DNA of 64,000 bases from Methylobacter tundripaludum SV96 (GCF_000190755.2 NZ_JH109153.1:991872-1055871); one strand, 5' to 3'. Shown: positions 36,460-45,923, numbered from the stretch's first letter. Notes: generated by a model from the sequence alone, not told the origin. A program made the numbers and translations.

Positions 36460-37173
36460 TTAATTACGCGATTTTTTTCGATTGATTTCAGTCAATAGCT
36501 CAAGCTGTATCTCTTGAATCTGCACTAAACGCTCCCATTGATGAGAAAGCAGATGGTCAATTTTTTCATGGAGATGGCGTATTTCCAGTTCAGCCTTCAG
36601 ATTAACCTGATAGTCGTGTTGCGAGCGAATCCGGTCTTTCGCTTCCTGGCGATTTTGACTCATCATAATAATCGGCGCTTGAATTGCAGCAATGCACGAT
36701 AGCACCAGATTTAGCAGGATGAACGGATACGGATCAGCTGGTTTATCTAGAAACGCCAGCGTGTTCACTGCAATCCAAGCCATGAGAAAAACAAAGAATA
36801 TAATTAAGAATCTCCAACTCCCTCCAAAGCTGGCGATCCGGTCAGCCAAACGTTCGCCAAACGTCCAAACCTGCTCAAATTCCATTTCTATATTTTTTGA
36901 AAGAAGTTCATGCTCACTAAGACTATCAAGCACCTCCTTCTCAAGCGATGTAAGCTCTCCGTTTTCTGTTTCGAGTAATGAATGAACATATTGACTCCGA
37001 TACCGCCCTATATCCGATAAGCAAATAAAGCTATCGGAAGACCAATTCGGCACATCCATGCGTATTTGATTCGCAATCGATTCACGAACCACGTCTCCGG
37101 AAAGCAAATCTTTGCAGAGAAACGTTTTTCCACAGACTGCGCAACTAGCTTTTCGATGTTTTTGGTACTCCAT
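36460..37173 (-). CDS. DUF1003 membrane protein with N-terminal zinc-ribbon-like motif
   Basis: A 237-residue protein. The ATG at 37173 with GGAGG upstream was chosen over a TTG 12 bases earlier. Near the N-terminus two Cys (CAVCGK) could form a half zinc ribbon. Two membrane helices lie at ~120-140 and ~150-170 (FLIIFFVFLMAWIAVNTLAF and FILLNLVLSCIAAIQAPIIMMSQNRQ), the DUF1003 signature. A long charged coiled-coil tail follows (HLHEKIDHLLSHQWERLVQIQEIQLE). The function of DUF1003 is unknown. It is transcribed away from the EPS genes. Confidence 0.82.
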   Translation of the reverse strand: MEYQKHRKASCAVCGKTFLCKDLLSGDVVRESIANQIRMDVPNWSSDSFICLSDIGRYRSQYVHSLLETENGELTSLEKEVLDSLSEHELLSKNIEMEFEQVWTFGERLADRIASFGGSWRFLIIFFVFLMAWIAVNTLAFLDKPADPYPFILLNLVLSCIAAIQAPIIMMSQNRQEAKDRIRSQHDYQVNLKAELEIRHLHEKIDHLLSHQWERLVQIQEIQLELLTEINRKKSRN

Positions 37174-37254
37174 CACAACCTCCAAATCACCTCAGCCCGT
37201 ACAAAAATGTAATGCCACGCACTGCTTAGTTATGTGGCACACACTCTCATATTG

Positions 37255-39168
37255 TTACTGATACCTGCTCAGCCGATGCGACCAAATATAATCCGCCGAC
37301 TGGTAATAAGCCATGTTTTCCGTAACCAGTGAGGCGGCTGCATCCATATCCAGCTGTTTGTGCGCGCCTAACGGATCGTCAATCACATCGACCTTTTGTT
37401 GAGGCGACAAGTACACCAGTTTATTGCCTTTAAACAAGCCCAGTTTCTGGTAATTACTAACCAATGCCCTGCCCTCGTCTTTGTGCATCTGCATAATATC
37501 GCGCCCATAAAACTGGCTTTCATAGTTGAGGTTTAAAAAACCAAGCACGGTTGGGGCGACATCAATCTGGCTGGACACGATGTCGTTTCTTGTTGCCGGT
37601 ACATGTTTGGGCGCATAGATAAACAAAGGGATATGGTATTTATCCACGGGCAGCTCGGTTTTGCGCGCGCTACCGGCGCAGTGGTCCGCCACCATCACGA
37701 ATACGGTATTATCAAACCAGGGTTTGGTTTTAGCCTGCTCGATAAATTGATGTATTGCATAATCGGTATACTTAACCGCACCTTGTCGACCGCTGCCTGA
37801 GGGAAGATCAATTTTTCCTTCCGGATAGCTGTAAGGACGATGATTGCTGGTGGTCATGATCTGAAAGAAGAACGGCTTGTTGTTTTTAAAATCCTGATCG
37901 GCTTCTTTGATAGTACGGTTAAAAATGATGTCATCGGAAACGCCCCAGGCATTGGTAAAGGTTATTTCCTCCGGGGTGAAATCGGTTTGGTCAACGATGC
38001 GGTAACCGTTGCCGGAATAAAACGCGTTCATATTGTCAAAATAACCCCGCCCCCCGTATAAAAACGCGGTGTCATAGCCCTTTTGCTGTAAGACTCGGCC
38101 AAAGCTGAATAGATTGCCGTTATCGGGTCGTTTGACAATGGCTTGGCCGGGCGTGGGCGGAATGGACAAGGTTAAGGATTCAAGGCCTCTGATGGTGCGG
38201 GTGCCGGTCGCGTAGAAATTGGTAAACAATAATCCCTCTTTAAACCATTCATCCATGTACGGCGTGATATTCTCTTTATTGCCGAAGGTTGCCAAGAAAT
38301 CGGCACTTAAGCTCTCGACGGTAATTAAAACGACATTCAGGCGTTTTTCTTCGCCTGCCGGTTTAATCATGCGTTTGATGTCATATAAATCTCCAGATGC
38401 ATCCTCGGCACCCAGTTGTTTTTTGATCACGCTGGATAGCTGCCGGTCATCGCCCACCTTGTAAAAGTGCCGGTAATCCAATTCATTATTTCGAAACGCA
38501 GAAAAGAACTGATAAGGGCCATTGGCGGCCAATTCATTAAGATAGGTATTAGTTGAAAACTGGTACCATGTCGAATCGACAGCGGCGTAACTTATAACCG
38601 GCAACAGCAGCAAGACACCGGTAATTTTCAACCGGGACAAAAACGACTCCTCGGCATTAAACGTACGCGACAGAGTTTTTCTTACCAGCAAAAAACAAAT
38701 CGCGGTAATGGCTAAAATACCTGAGAGCAACCATCCCAGAGGATAGGATTCAATGATATTGCTGACCACCTCATGAGTATAAATCAGGTAATCAACGGCA
38801 ATAAAATTAAACCTGACCCCGAATTCATCCCAGAATGTCCATTCCGATAACTCGATAAAAAACAGGCCGTATAAACAGACAATAAAGACCGAAAAACTGA
38901 TTATTTTATGGATTTTGCTTTGGTAAATACGATTGGGCAGCACCAGCAAATACAGAACGAAAGGGATTAACAAGTAACTGAAAAAAGCCAGGTCATGAAC
39001 CATCCCTATCAGGAAAGCCAGCGCTATCTGGTAAATCGGCGTGTCGATGTCGACCAGTTGTTTGATCAGCAAGGCTACTCTTAGCAATGCAAAAGTACCT
39101 AAATTAATCAATAAAAACAGCAGCACAATAGTGAACCGTGATCTTGAAAACAATGCGTTTACGCTCAT
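37255..39168 (-). CDS. LTA-synthase-like sulfatase/phosphoethanolamine transferase family protein
   Basis: A 637-residue membrane enzyme. Five hydrophobic helices occupy the first ~200 residues. A sulfatase-fold periplasmic domain follows (~255-600): NVVLITVESLSADFL starts it, and ATGTRTIRGLESLTLS carries the Thr expected to be the nucleophile. Further metal sites are FVMVADHCAG and STNHRPY-like TSNHRPYSYPEG. Relatives transfer glycerophosphate or phosphoethanolamine to surface polymers or cleave phosphodiesters. In Gram-negatives the substrate is often unknown; a role in modifying membrane glycans is likely. Confidence 0.83.
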   Translation of the reverse strand: MSVNALFSRSRFTIVLLFLLINLGTFALLRVALLIKQLVDIDTPIYQIALAFLIGMVHDLAFFSYLLIPFVLYLLVLPNRIYQSKIHKIISFSVFIVCLYGLFFIELSEWTFWDEFGVRFNFIAVDYLIYTHEVVSNIIESYPLGWLLSGILAITAICFLLVRKTLSRTFNAEESFLSRLKITGVLLLLPVISYAAVDSTWYQFSTNTYLNELAANGPYQFFSAFRNNELDYRHFYKVGDDRQLSSVIKKQLGAEDASGDLYDIKRMIKPAGEEKRLNVVLITVESLSADFLATFGNKENITPYMDEWFKEGLLFTNFYATGTRTIRGLESLTLSIPPTPGQAIVKRPDNGNLFSFGRVLQQKGYDTAFLYGGRGYFDNMNAFYSGNGYRIVDQTDFTPEEITFTNAWGVSDDIIFNRTIKEADQDFKNNKPFFFQIMTTSNHRPYSYPEGKIDLPSGSGRQGAVKYTDYAIHQFIEQAKTKPWFDNTVFVMVADHCAGSARKTELPVDKYHIPLFIYAPKHVPATRNDIVSSQIDVAPTVLGFLNLNYESQFYGRDIMQMHKDEGRALVSNYQKLGLFKGNKLVYLSPQQKVDVIDDPLGAHKQLDMDAAASLVTENMAYYQSADYIWSHRLSRYQ

Positions 39169-39183
39169 TTGAGTCGTTTCCTG

Positions 39184-39221
39184 AAAAAATAAAAAATAAA
39201 GGGCGACCGAAGTCGCCCTTT
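39184..39221 (-). terminator. Rho-independent terminator of the fadE-like gene
   Basis: On the - strand AAAGGGCGAC and GTCGCCCTTT (10 bp, perfect) pair around a TTCG loop, 22 bases downstream of the fadE stop, and are followed by a T-rich run (complement of 39184-39197). Stem, tetraloop and U-tail all fit an intrinsic terminator. It separates fadE from the sulfatase gene. Confidence 0.9.
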
Positions 39222-39242
39222 AGTGCCACTCAATTTAATAAA

Positions 39243-41699
39243 TTAAATAGTGTTCCGATTGCTTTGCATTTTAACACCAACGCTACTTAATTGCTCAGGG
39301 CTAAAATCATCCACGCTAATGGCTGTAAACCGAGCCTTTTCAGCATCCACTATCAACTCGGCTTCTTTTTTGCTGATAATGGCCTTGCTGATCGCCGCAT
39401 CCAGCACATCCAGAATCGCGCCTTTCGGCAGCTGTTTTTGCTTTTGTGCGGTCTGAATTTTGGTTTCCACATGCGTCGCGGCAAACACGGCCTGAAAGGC
39501 GACTTCAATTCTGCCGGTCACATCATCGGGCTTATGGTTGATGTAGATACCGTGGGTCAGGCGATTTCGAGCCGGAGAATTTTTCAGCAGCAAAGCCGCC
39601 GTCTGGTGAATCAAATGGTCGGCCGGCGGTGAGTAGGGTTTGCCGCCGGGGAAAAGCACAGCTCTTAACAGATAAGCCGGAAAGCGCATAGGCAAGGTGT
39701 GAAAAATAGCCAACAAGGATTGCTGGGCGCGGTGCAGCGTTTGTTGGCAAGCCCAATGCAGCAACGGTAGGTCGTCTTGCTGACGTCCCTGATCCTGATA
39801 ATGTTTCAGCACACAGGAGCACAAATAAAGATTACTCAGGACATCGGCAAAGCGCCCGGAGAGCCGTTCCTTGCGTTTAAGCGAACCGCCCAGCGTCAGC
39901 AACGCAAAATCTGCGACCAGCGCAAAGCCGACGCTGAGCCTGGCAATCTGCCGGAAATAACCTTGGGTATCCTGATCGCCCGGCACATCGACAAAGCGGG
40001 CATTGCTGAGTCCCAACCAAAAACCTGCCGCCAGATTATGCAGCACCGAACCGATATGCTCAAACAACACTCCATCAAACTGCTGCAAAGCCAGCTCGGG
40101 ATTTTCCTGGCCTAGAGCTTCCATCTCCCTCTGGATGTAAGGATGACAACGCACCGCGCCCTGGCCGAAAATCATCATAGTGCGGGTCAGGATATTGGCG
40201 CCTTCGACGGTAATACTGACCGGAATCACCTGGTACATTCGCCCGAGATAGTTTTTAGGCCCCAGGCAAATACCGGAACCGCCTTGTATGTCCATTGCGT
40301 CGTTAATGACCCGGCGCATTCTTTCGGTCAGCTCGTATTTGATAATGGCGGAAATAACCGACGGCTTCTGTCCGTCGTCCAGAGCGGCGGCGGTCACTTT
40401 GCGCGCGGCATCGATAATATAGGTTTCACCGGCGATGCGCGACAGCGGCTCTTCAATGCCTTCAAACTCGCCGATCGGCAGGTTGAATTGCTTGCGGATA
40501 CGGGCATAAGCGCCGGTATTGCGGCTGGCCATTTTTGCCGCGCCGGTGCTGAGCGCCGGCAACGACACTGCCCTGCCGGTAGCAAGACATTGCATCAGCA
40601 TCTTCCAGCCGTTGCCGACCTGATCGACGCCGCCGATGATCCAGTCCACCGGAATAAACACGTCCTTGCCCCAGTTCGGTCCGTTCTGGAATGCCGAATC
40701 CAGCGGAAAGTGGCGCCTGCCGATAGAAACACCTTGAGTATCGGTCGGAATCAGCGCGACGGTAATGCCGATGTTTTCCTTTTCGCCGATCAGGTGTTCC
40801 GGGTCGTAAAGCTTGAATGCCAGACCCAGCACCGTGGCGACCGGACCTAAGGTGATGTAGCGTTTTTCCCAATTGAGACGTATGCCCAGCACTTTGTCCT
40901 GGCCTTCGAATTTGCCGTAGCAGATCACGCCGGTATCGGGCATGGCTCCCGCATCACTGCCTGCATGGGGGCCCGTCAGCGCAAACGCGGGGATTTCCTC
41001 GCCTGTTGCCAGACGCGGCAGATAATGATTTTTCTGCTGCTCGGTGCCGTAAGCCAGCAGTAACTTGGCGGGACCTAAGGAATTGGGCACCATGACCGTG
41101 ACGGCGGCAGTGCTGCTGCGGCTGGAAATTTTCATCACGATTTCGGAATGCGCGTACTCGCCGAACTCCAGACCGCCGTAGCGTTTGGGAATAATCATGC
41201 CGCAGAATTTATGCCCCTTGATATAGTCCCAGACTTCGACCGGCAGATCGCGGCGATTGTGGGTAATGTCCCAGTCATCCAGCATACTGCACAAGGTCTC
41301 TACAGGACCGTCGATGAAGGCCTGCTCTTCGGCGGTCAGTTTTGCGACGGGCAAATCCAGCAAGACTTTCCAGTCGGGATTGCCGGAAAACAATTCGGCA
41401 TCCCACCAAGTATTGCCCGCTTCCAGCGCTTCGCGTTCGGTTTGCGACATTTGCGGCAACATTTTTTTCATGATCTTGAAAATCACGCGGCTGAATAATC
41501 TTTTGCGGATAGCCGGAACATTGAGCGGGATAAAAACAGCATCGAAAACAACCCATAACAAAAGTACAAAGTTGCCGCCCCCTTTCGCCATCGAATAAAG
41601 CCCTAACCATCCGAACAAAACCAGCGTAGTCCAGCGTAGAGACGCCCGGCCATAAGCCAAAACACCGACGAGAATGAGTAATGCGATTAACCAGATCAT
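39243..41699 (-). CDS. fadE: Acyl-CoA dehydrogenase of the long FadE type
   Basis: An 818-residue protein, the length of gammaproteobacterial FadE. Two N-terminal hydrophobic segments (LIALLILVGVLAYG; LFGWLGLYSMAKGGG) precede the dehydrogenase body. Motifs include ALTGPHAGSDAGAMPD (FAD/substrate region) and IQGGSGICLGPKNYLGRMYQ, which precedes the catalytic region. A ~200-residue C-terminal extension is typical of FadE. It catalyses the first step of fatty acid beta-oxidation at the inner membrane and passes electrons to ETF. It probably works with the hydratase/dehydrogenase and thiolase upstream, although a 550-base repeat-rich gap separates them. Confidence 0.9.
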   Translation of the reverse strand: MIWLIALLILVGVLAYGRASLRWTTLVLFGWLGLYSMAKGGGNFVLLLWVVFDAVFIPLNVPAIRKRLFSRVIFKIMKKMLPQMSQTEREALEAGNTWWDAELFSGNPDWKVLLDLPVAKLTAEEQAFIDGPVETLCSMLDDWDITHNRRDLPVEVWDYIKGHKFCGMIIPKRYGGLEFGEYAHSEIVMKISSRSSTAAVTVMVPNSLGPAKLLLAYGTEQQKNHYLPRLATGEEIPAFALTGPHAGSDAGAMPDTGVICYGKFEGQDKVLGIRLNWEKRYITLGPVATVLGLAFKLYDPEHLIGEKENIGITVALIPTDTQGVSIGRRHFPLDSAFQNGPNWGKDVFIPVDWIIGGVDQVGNGWKMLMQCLATGRAVSLPALSTGAAKMASRNTGAYARIRKQFNLPIGEFEGIEEPLSRIAGETYIIDAARKVTAAALDDGQKPSVISAIIKYELTERMRRVINDAMDIQGGSGICLGPKNYLGRMYQVIPVSITVEGANILTRTMMIFGQGAVRCHPYIQREMEALGQENPELALQQFDGVLFEHIGSVLHNLAAGFWLGLSNARFVDVPGDQDTQGYFRQIARLSVGFALVADFALLTLGGSLKRKERLSGRFADVLSNLYLCSCVLKHYQDQGRQQDDLPLLHWACQQTLHRAQQSLLAIFHTLPMRFPAYLLRAVLFPGGKPYSPPADHLIHQTAALLLKNSPARNRLTHGIYINHKPDDVTGRIEVAFQAVFAATHVETKIQTAQKQKQLPKGAILDVLDAAISKAIISKKEAELIVDAEKARFTAISVDDFSPEQLSSVGVKMQSNRNTI

Positions 41700-41762
41700 G
41701 GGATGTTCCTTAAGTTAATTACTGATGTTAAACAAACATATAAAGACACCACGAAGTCACCT

Positions 41763-42014
41763 CGTTCCCACGCGCTACGCTCATCGTTATACGCAAGTGT
41801 CTGTGAGACAACGTAGGGCGTGCCGTGCGCGCCTTTGGCTCCGTTCGAAACGTCCCGCCTGTTCAGATCGTTGCCACTTAGACCTTCCAGGTTTTAAAAA
41901 CCTGGAAGGTCTGTATATCGGCCTGTTTTCCGCCTACCGCCAGGTAAGGAACTGTCGGAATGGCGACAGCTCGCAGATACTTGTGTATAACGATGAGCGC
42001 GCTACGTGGAAACG
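41763..42014. repeat. 252-base element with ~40-base imperfect terminal inverted repeats
   Basis: Left arm 41763-41803 and right arm 41974-42014 are near-inverse copies. Both carry CGCTCATCGTTATAC, followed by CAAGT and TCTG with single mismatches, and CGTTxCCACG at the outer ends. Inside is a perfect palindrome at 41880-41912 and the unit GTAGGGCGTGCCGTGCGCGCC (41813-41833), which recurs at 58682. There is no coding capacity. It looks like a MITE or a composite of intergenic repeats. Confidence 0.65.
41880..41912. repeat. Perfect 16-bp-arm palindrome
   Basis: AGACCTTCCAGGTTTT at 41880-41895 is exactly inverted at 41897-41912 around one A. It could fold into a long hairpin in RNA or a cruciform in DNA. 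It lies inside the 252-base element. Confidence 0.85.
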
Positions 42015-42127
42015 CAGTGAAGGCCCGCTACGCCGCGAATCACGGTCAAATGTACATCGCATAAAACGAGACTTAGCGAGTGGAAACGAGAAAATTCAAC
42101 TAATTTTTCTAAACTTAATTATTTAAT

Positions 42128-42227
42128 CCTTCGTGTTCTTCGTGTCTCGGCAACTGCTCCTTGCGTCGCTTAAAGCGCCTACTGTTGGTGCTCTACCTCC
42201 TGCATCCATGCAGTCGTTCGTGGTGAA
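42128..42227. repeat. Dispersed intergenic repeat, copy A
   Basis: The segment starts CCTTCGTGTTCTTCGTGTC and ends CAGTCGTTCGTGGTGAA. The same sequence occurs in inverse orientation at 61437-61514, nearly base for base. Copy A contains about 22 extra bases in the middle (TTAAAGCGCCTACTGTTGGT region). Both copies lie between genes. Confidence 0.85.
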
Positions 42228-42250
42228 AATTTCTTAGTCATTGCGTAATA

Positions 42251-44590
42251 TCAATTACGTAAAGGCTTACCTGTTTTAAGAAGATGCTCCAGCCTAGCCA
42301 GAGTGCCCGGCTGTTGAACTAAATGCAAAAACGCGTTCAACTCCAGATTTAACAAACCGTCTTCGGTCAGCGGCTCTGTGATGTCGCACTGGCCGCCGCT
42401 GAGCACGTCCGCCAATTGCTGCGAAATTTCCACGTCATAATCCGTTATTTTTCCAGCCATCTTTAAGTTGTTGATTGCAACATCCATTGCAGCTCTGGCG
42501 CTGGCTCCCGGCAATTGATAACTACTGGATTTAGGCGGCATATAACCCGGCACCAGCCGTAACGCTTTGGATTTGGCGTCAGCCAATAAACGGTCTTTGT
42601 TCATGGTAATGCCGTCGGTGGTGGACAAAAACAGCATCTCCTTGGCTTCCGCCGCCGATTTGGATACCTTGGCCATGCCGATCGTTTCAAAAGCCTGGGC
42701 AATGCCCGGCATCGGGCCGCCGGGACGTCTCGCAAACTCCAGCCAGCGGCGCAGATATTCCTTGCACCCGCCCCAACCCGGAACCAGACCCACGCCCACT
42801 TCGACCAGACCGATATACAGTTCTGCATGCGCCTGAATCGCATCGCAATGCAGCAGGATTTCGCAACCGCCGCCCAGAGCCAATCCTGAAGGCGCGCCGA
42901 CCACCGGGAACGGCGCATACTTCAATGCTTTATACGTCTGTTGCCCCTGTTTGATCAATTGCCCTACCGCAGGCCAGTCCTGGCTGTGGATGGCCTGCAC
43001 CAGTAAAGTCAAATTAGCCCCAGCCGAAAAATTGTCGGCATCATTATGGATGACTAATGCGGAAAAATCGGTTTTGACCTTTTCGACGCTTTGCCGAACC
43101 AACGTCAGACTATCCATATCCAGCGTATTCATTTTGCTGTGAAATTCCAGGCAGGCAACGCCGTCGCCAATATCCCACAGACTGGCCGACGGGTTTTCCA
43201 GTATCGCCGGAGCCGACAATTTAATATCGGCTAACAGCAGGACACCGTCTGTTCGGCGGACAGTCTGATAATTGCCGGACAAATCGACAAACGACCGCTT
43301 GCCTGAATCGATCTTGTACAGGCGGTGACGACTTGCCAGCAACGGTGGCACATCACGGTTTTTCGCAAGCAATCGATCAACAAACCAATCCACGCCGATC
43401 CGATCCAGCAGCTCGAACGGCCCGAATTTCCAGTTATACCCCAGACGCATCGCGGTATCGACGGCAACAATGTCATCGGCAATTTCTGGAATCAGGCTGG
43501 CGCTATAAACCAAAGTGTTGGATAACACTTGCCAGGCAAAACGACAGAGGGCGTCATCGCCGGACAAAAAAACTCTTAACTCATCCTGCGTTTTGGCTAC
43601 CTCCGGCAAGGCGAATTTTTCGCTAGGCTGATAACCGCCGGTTTGCAGGTTAATGGATTCCTTGACGCGCTTTCCGCCTGTTTCGTTCAAACGATAAAAA
43701 CCGCCCTTGCCTTTCCTGCCTGTGTAACCGTCCGCTATCATGGTCTGAACCAGTTCGGGCAGAAAATTGACCTGATGAAAGGCATCTTCCTTGGGTAAAG
43801 CCAGTTTCATCCCGCCCAAAATATGCGGAATCAAATCGAGCCCGACCAAATCCAGCAACCCGAATATGCCGGTTTTCGGTATGCCAAACGGCGCCGACAT
43901 CACCGCATCGGCCTGCTCCACGGTCAAACCCAGCTTGATCGCTTCCAGCAGCCCGCATTGCAGCCAGTAAATACCGATGCGGTTGCCGATAAATCCCGGC
44001 GTATCCTTGCAGATAACGCTGTCTTTACCCAGATGAGTGTCGGCAAAACGGCTGACGGCCGCAACCAGTTCCGGCCGGGTCGCGGCACCTGAAACCAGTT
44101 CCAGCAGGCGCATATAGCGGGGCGGATTAAAAAAATGAGTGATCATGAAGCGCTGTTTGAAGCTGTCCGGCATGTCGCGGGCCAGCAGTTTCAACGGCAA
44201 AGTCGAGGTATTCGATGAAATCAGGGTATCGGGGCCGCAGATGTTATCCAGTTTCCGGTAAAGTTCCTGCTTGATGGCCGGGTTTTCAAGCACCGCTTCA
44301 ATCACCCAGTCAACGTCCCCCACCCAGTCAAGATGGTCTTCAATGTTGCCGGGAGTCACCAAACGGGCATAGTTCTTATGCATGAATGCGGCGGGCTCGG
44401 CTTTAAGCAGCTTGGCAATGGCTGATTCGGCAATGCTGTTCCGGTTATCAACACCCGATTGCCCTGAGCCCGGTCGAAGGGTAGGCACGATATCCAGCAA
44501 ATAGACGGGAATACCGGCGTTGGCGATATGGGCGGCGATACCGGCGCCCATGACCCCCGCGCCAATCACCGCGACTTTTTTGATGTCCAT
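42251..44590 (-). CDS. fadB: Fused 3-hydroxyacyl-CoA dehydrogenase / enoyl-CoA hydratase
   Basis: A 779-residue protein from the ATG at 44590, which shares one base with the thiolase stop (TAATG), so the two are coupled. The dehydrogenase is N-terminal: VAVIGAGVMGAGIAAHIANAG (NAD site), SSNTSTLPL and THFFNPPRYMRLLELV. The hydratase is C-terminal (~490-690; GALALGG-type SGLALGGGCEILLHCDAIQAHA). This order is the reverse of E. coli FadB and matches the FadN-type enzymes. It performs the second and third steps of beta-oxidation. A short insert at ~37-47 (TLRPGSGQSG) is encoded by a repeat-like sequence and lies just after the NAD-binding region. Confidence 0.88.
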   Translation of the reverse strand: MDIKKVAVIGAGVMGAGIAAHIANAGIPVYLLDIVPTLRPGSGQSGVDNRNSIAESAIAKLLKAEPAAFMHKNYARLVTPGNIEDHLDWVGDVDWVIEAVLENPAIKQELYRKLDNICGPDTLISSNTSTLPLKLLARDMPDSFKQRFMITHFFNPPRYMRLLELVSGAATRPELVAAVSRFADTHLGKDSVICKDTPGFIGNRIGIYWLQCGLLEAIKLGLTVEQADAVMSAPFGIPKTGIFGLLDLVGLDLIPHILGGMKLALPKEDAFHQVNFLPELVQTMIADGYTGRKGKGGFYRLNETGGKRVKESINLQTGGYQPSEKFALPEVAKTQDELRVFLSGDDALCRFAWQVLSNTLVYSASLIPEIADDIVAVDTAMRLGYNWKFGPFELLDRIGVDWFVDRLLAKNRDVPPLLASRHRLYKIDSGKRSFVDLSGNYQTVRRTDGVLLLADIKLSAPAILENPSASLWDIGDGVACLEFHSKMNTLDMDSLTLVRQSVEKVKTDFSALVIHNDADNFSAGANLTLLVQAIHSQDWPAVGQLIKQGQQTYKALKYAPFPVVGAPSGLALGGGCEILLHCDAIQAHAELYIGLVEVGVGLVPGWGGCKEYLRRWLEFARRPGGPMPGIAQAFETIGMAKVSKSAAEAKEMLFLSTTDGITMNKDRLLADAKSKALRLVPGYMPPKSSSYQLPGASARAAMDVAINNLKMAGKITDYDVEISQQLADVLSGGQCDITEPLTEDGLLNLELNAFLHLVQQPGTLARLEHLLKTGKPLRN
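44457..44491. repeat. REP-like unit inside the fadB reading frame
   Basis: The + strand reads GCCCTGAGC, CCGGTCGAAGGGT here, nearly the same as GCCCTGAGCTTGTCGAAGGG in the intergenic element at 29723-29883. Translated on the - strand it gives the TLRPGSGQSG segment between LLDIVP and DNRN. From memory, relatives read LLDIVPEGADNRN-like at this place, so the unit seems to be an in-frame insertion. Confidence 0.6.
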
Positions 44591-45729
44591 TAGATAGCCT
44601 CCAAAATAGTCGCTATGCCCTGCCCGCCGCCGATACATTGGGTGGCGAGAGCAAACTGCTTGTTTTCCCGTTTCAGCAGGCTGGCGGCTTTACCGGTAAT
44701 TCTGGCGCCTGACGCGCCCAACGGATGGCCTAAAGCAATCGCACCCCCGTCCAGATTCAACTTTTCCAGCGAAATCGGCAACTCTTTTAATACCGCCAAA
44801 GATTGCGCGGCAAAGGCTTCGTTCAGCTCAACGATGTCGATATTCTGTAAGGTCAAACCGGCCCGTTTCAAGGCTTTATGGGTGGCGCTGACCGGTCCTA
44901 TGCCCATAATTTCGGGCGCACAACCGGATACTGCGATAGCCCTGATACGGGCAAGTTTTTCCAAACCGTGAAGGTCTGCATATTTCTCACTGCACACCAG
45001 CACCGCGGCAGCGCCATCGGTTAATGGTGAGGAGGTTCCGGCAGTAACGCTGCCGTTTTTAAGGAAGGCCGGTGGCAATTCGGCTAATGCCTGAAGCGTG
45101 GAGTCCGCCCTGATGCAGCCGTCGTATTGAACGGTCTCGCCGTCAGCGCGTTTAATGGGAATAATTTCAGTGGCGAACAAGCCGTTTTGCTGGGCCGCGC
45201 CCGCTTTTTGCTGGCTGGCTACGGCGAAAGTTTCCTGGGCCAAGCGGTCGATATGATATTGCAAGGCCAGATTCTCCGCCGTCTCACCCATGCCGATATA
45301 GGCTTGAGGATAGGCTTTATAAAGACCGGGGTTGGGCAGGTAATTAAAGCCGCCCATCGGAACCCGGCTCATGGACTCAACACCGGCGCAGATAAACACC
45401 TCACCGGCATTCATTTGAATCGCGCCTGCCGCATTATGTATGGCCTGCATTGAGGAGCCGCAAAAACGATTAATGGTAGTGCCGGCTATGGTCATAGGCA
45501 ACTCGGCAAGATGAACGATTAATCGCGCCAGATTCATGCCCTGTTCGCCTTCCGGGAAGGCGCAGCCTAAAATTAAATCTTCAATATCTCCCGGATTAAC
45601 ACCGGTATCATGGATTAAGCCTTTGATGACCTGTGCGACAAGATCATCCGGCCTGACTTTAGCCAATTGGCCTTTTTGCGCCGGAGTGAAAGGCGACCTG
45701 CAATATCCTGCGATAACTACATTTTTCAT
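44590..45729 (-). CDS. fadA: Acetyl-CoA acyltransferase (thiolase)
   Basis: A 379-residue thiolase of usual length. Catalytic Cys90 lies in TINRFCGSSMQAI. GHPLGASGARI supplies the His, and CIGGGQGIATI near the C-terminus the second Cys. NEAFAAQSL is also conserved. It cleaves 3-ketoacyl-CoA with CoA to acetyl-CoA and a shortened acyl-CoA, the last step of beta-oxidation, or runs in reverse to make acetoacetyl-CoA. The fused dehydrogenase/hydratase follows with a one-base overlap, so the pair is one operon. Confidence 0.92.
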   Translation of the reverse strand: MKNVVIAGYCRSPFTPAQKGQLAKVRPDDLVAQVIKGLIHDTGVNPGDIEDLILGCAFPEGEQGMNLARLIVHLAELPMTIAGTTINRFCGSSMQAIHNAAGAIQMNAGEVFICAGVESMSRVPMGGFNYLPNPGLYKAYPQAYIGMGETAENLALQYHIDRLAQETFAVASQQKAGAAQQNGLFATEIIPIKRADGETVQYDGCIRADSTLQALAELPPAFLKNGSVTAGTSSPLTDGAAAVLVCSEKYADLHGLEKLARIRAIAVSGCAPEIMGIGPVSATHKALKRAGLTLQNIDIVELNEAFAAQSLAVLKELPISLEKLNLDGGAIALGHPLGASGARITGKAASLLKRENKQFALATQCIGGGQGIATILEAI

Positions 45730-45753
45730 TTTACTGCCCCCATATTTGTTGTT

Positions 45754-45820
45754 TTCACCACGAAGACACGAAGGTCACGAAGAAAAAATCAAGGTAAAAA
45801 CTTCGTGTCTTCGTGGTGAA
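45754..45820. repeat. Inverted repeat of the CTTCGTGTCTTCGTGG family
   Basis: TTCACCACGAAGACACGAAG at 45754-45773 is exactly inverted at 45801-45820. Related single arms occur at 41751, 42128, 45968 and 61655. The unit lies upstream of the thiolase start, in the gap to the acyltransferase-hydrolase gene. Confidence 0.85.
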
Positions 45821-45923
45821 TAAAAAGACTTTTAATCACCTTTTCTCCTGATCCCCATAGACTCAAGTGAAACCCCAACAGCCCGCGCTACGGGCTACCG
45901 CGGGGCGCAACGCGCCTAAACTG

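Larger units (their letters stand above)
41700..42250. other. Repeat-rich gap between fadE and fadB
   Basis: This 551-base gap has no gene I can support. It holds a 252-base inverted-repeat element (41763-42014) and part of a dispersed repeat shared with 61437-61514 (42128-42227). The gap suggests fadE is transcribed separately from the fadB-fadA pair. Confidence 0.6.

Noticed and set aside
40143-40850. 235-codon + strand frame opposite fadE
   Set aside because: Shadow of the well-supported acyl-CoA dehydrogenase.
42128-45820. CTTCGTG-type repeats read as a CRISPR array
   Set aside because: The units are inverted, irregularly spaced and lie in separate gaps; there are no spacers of constant length and no cas genes.
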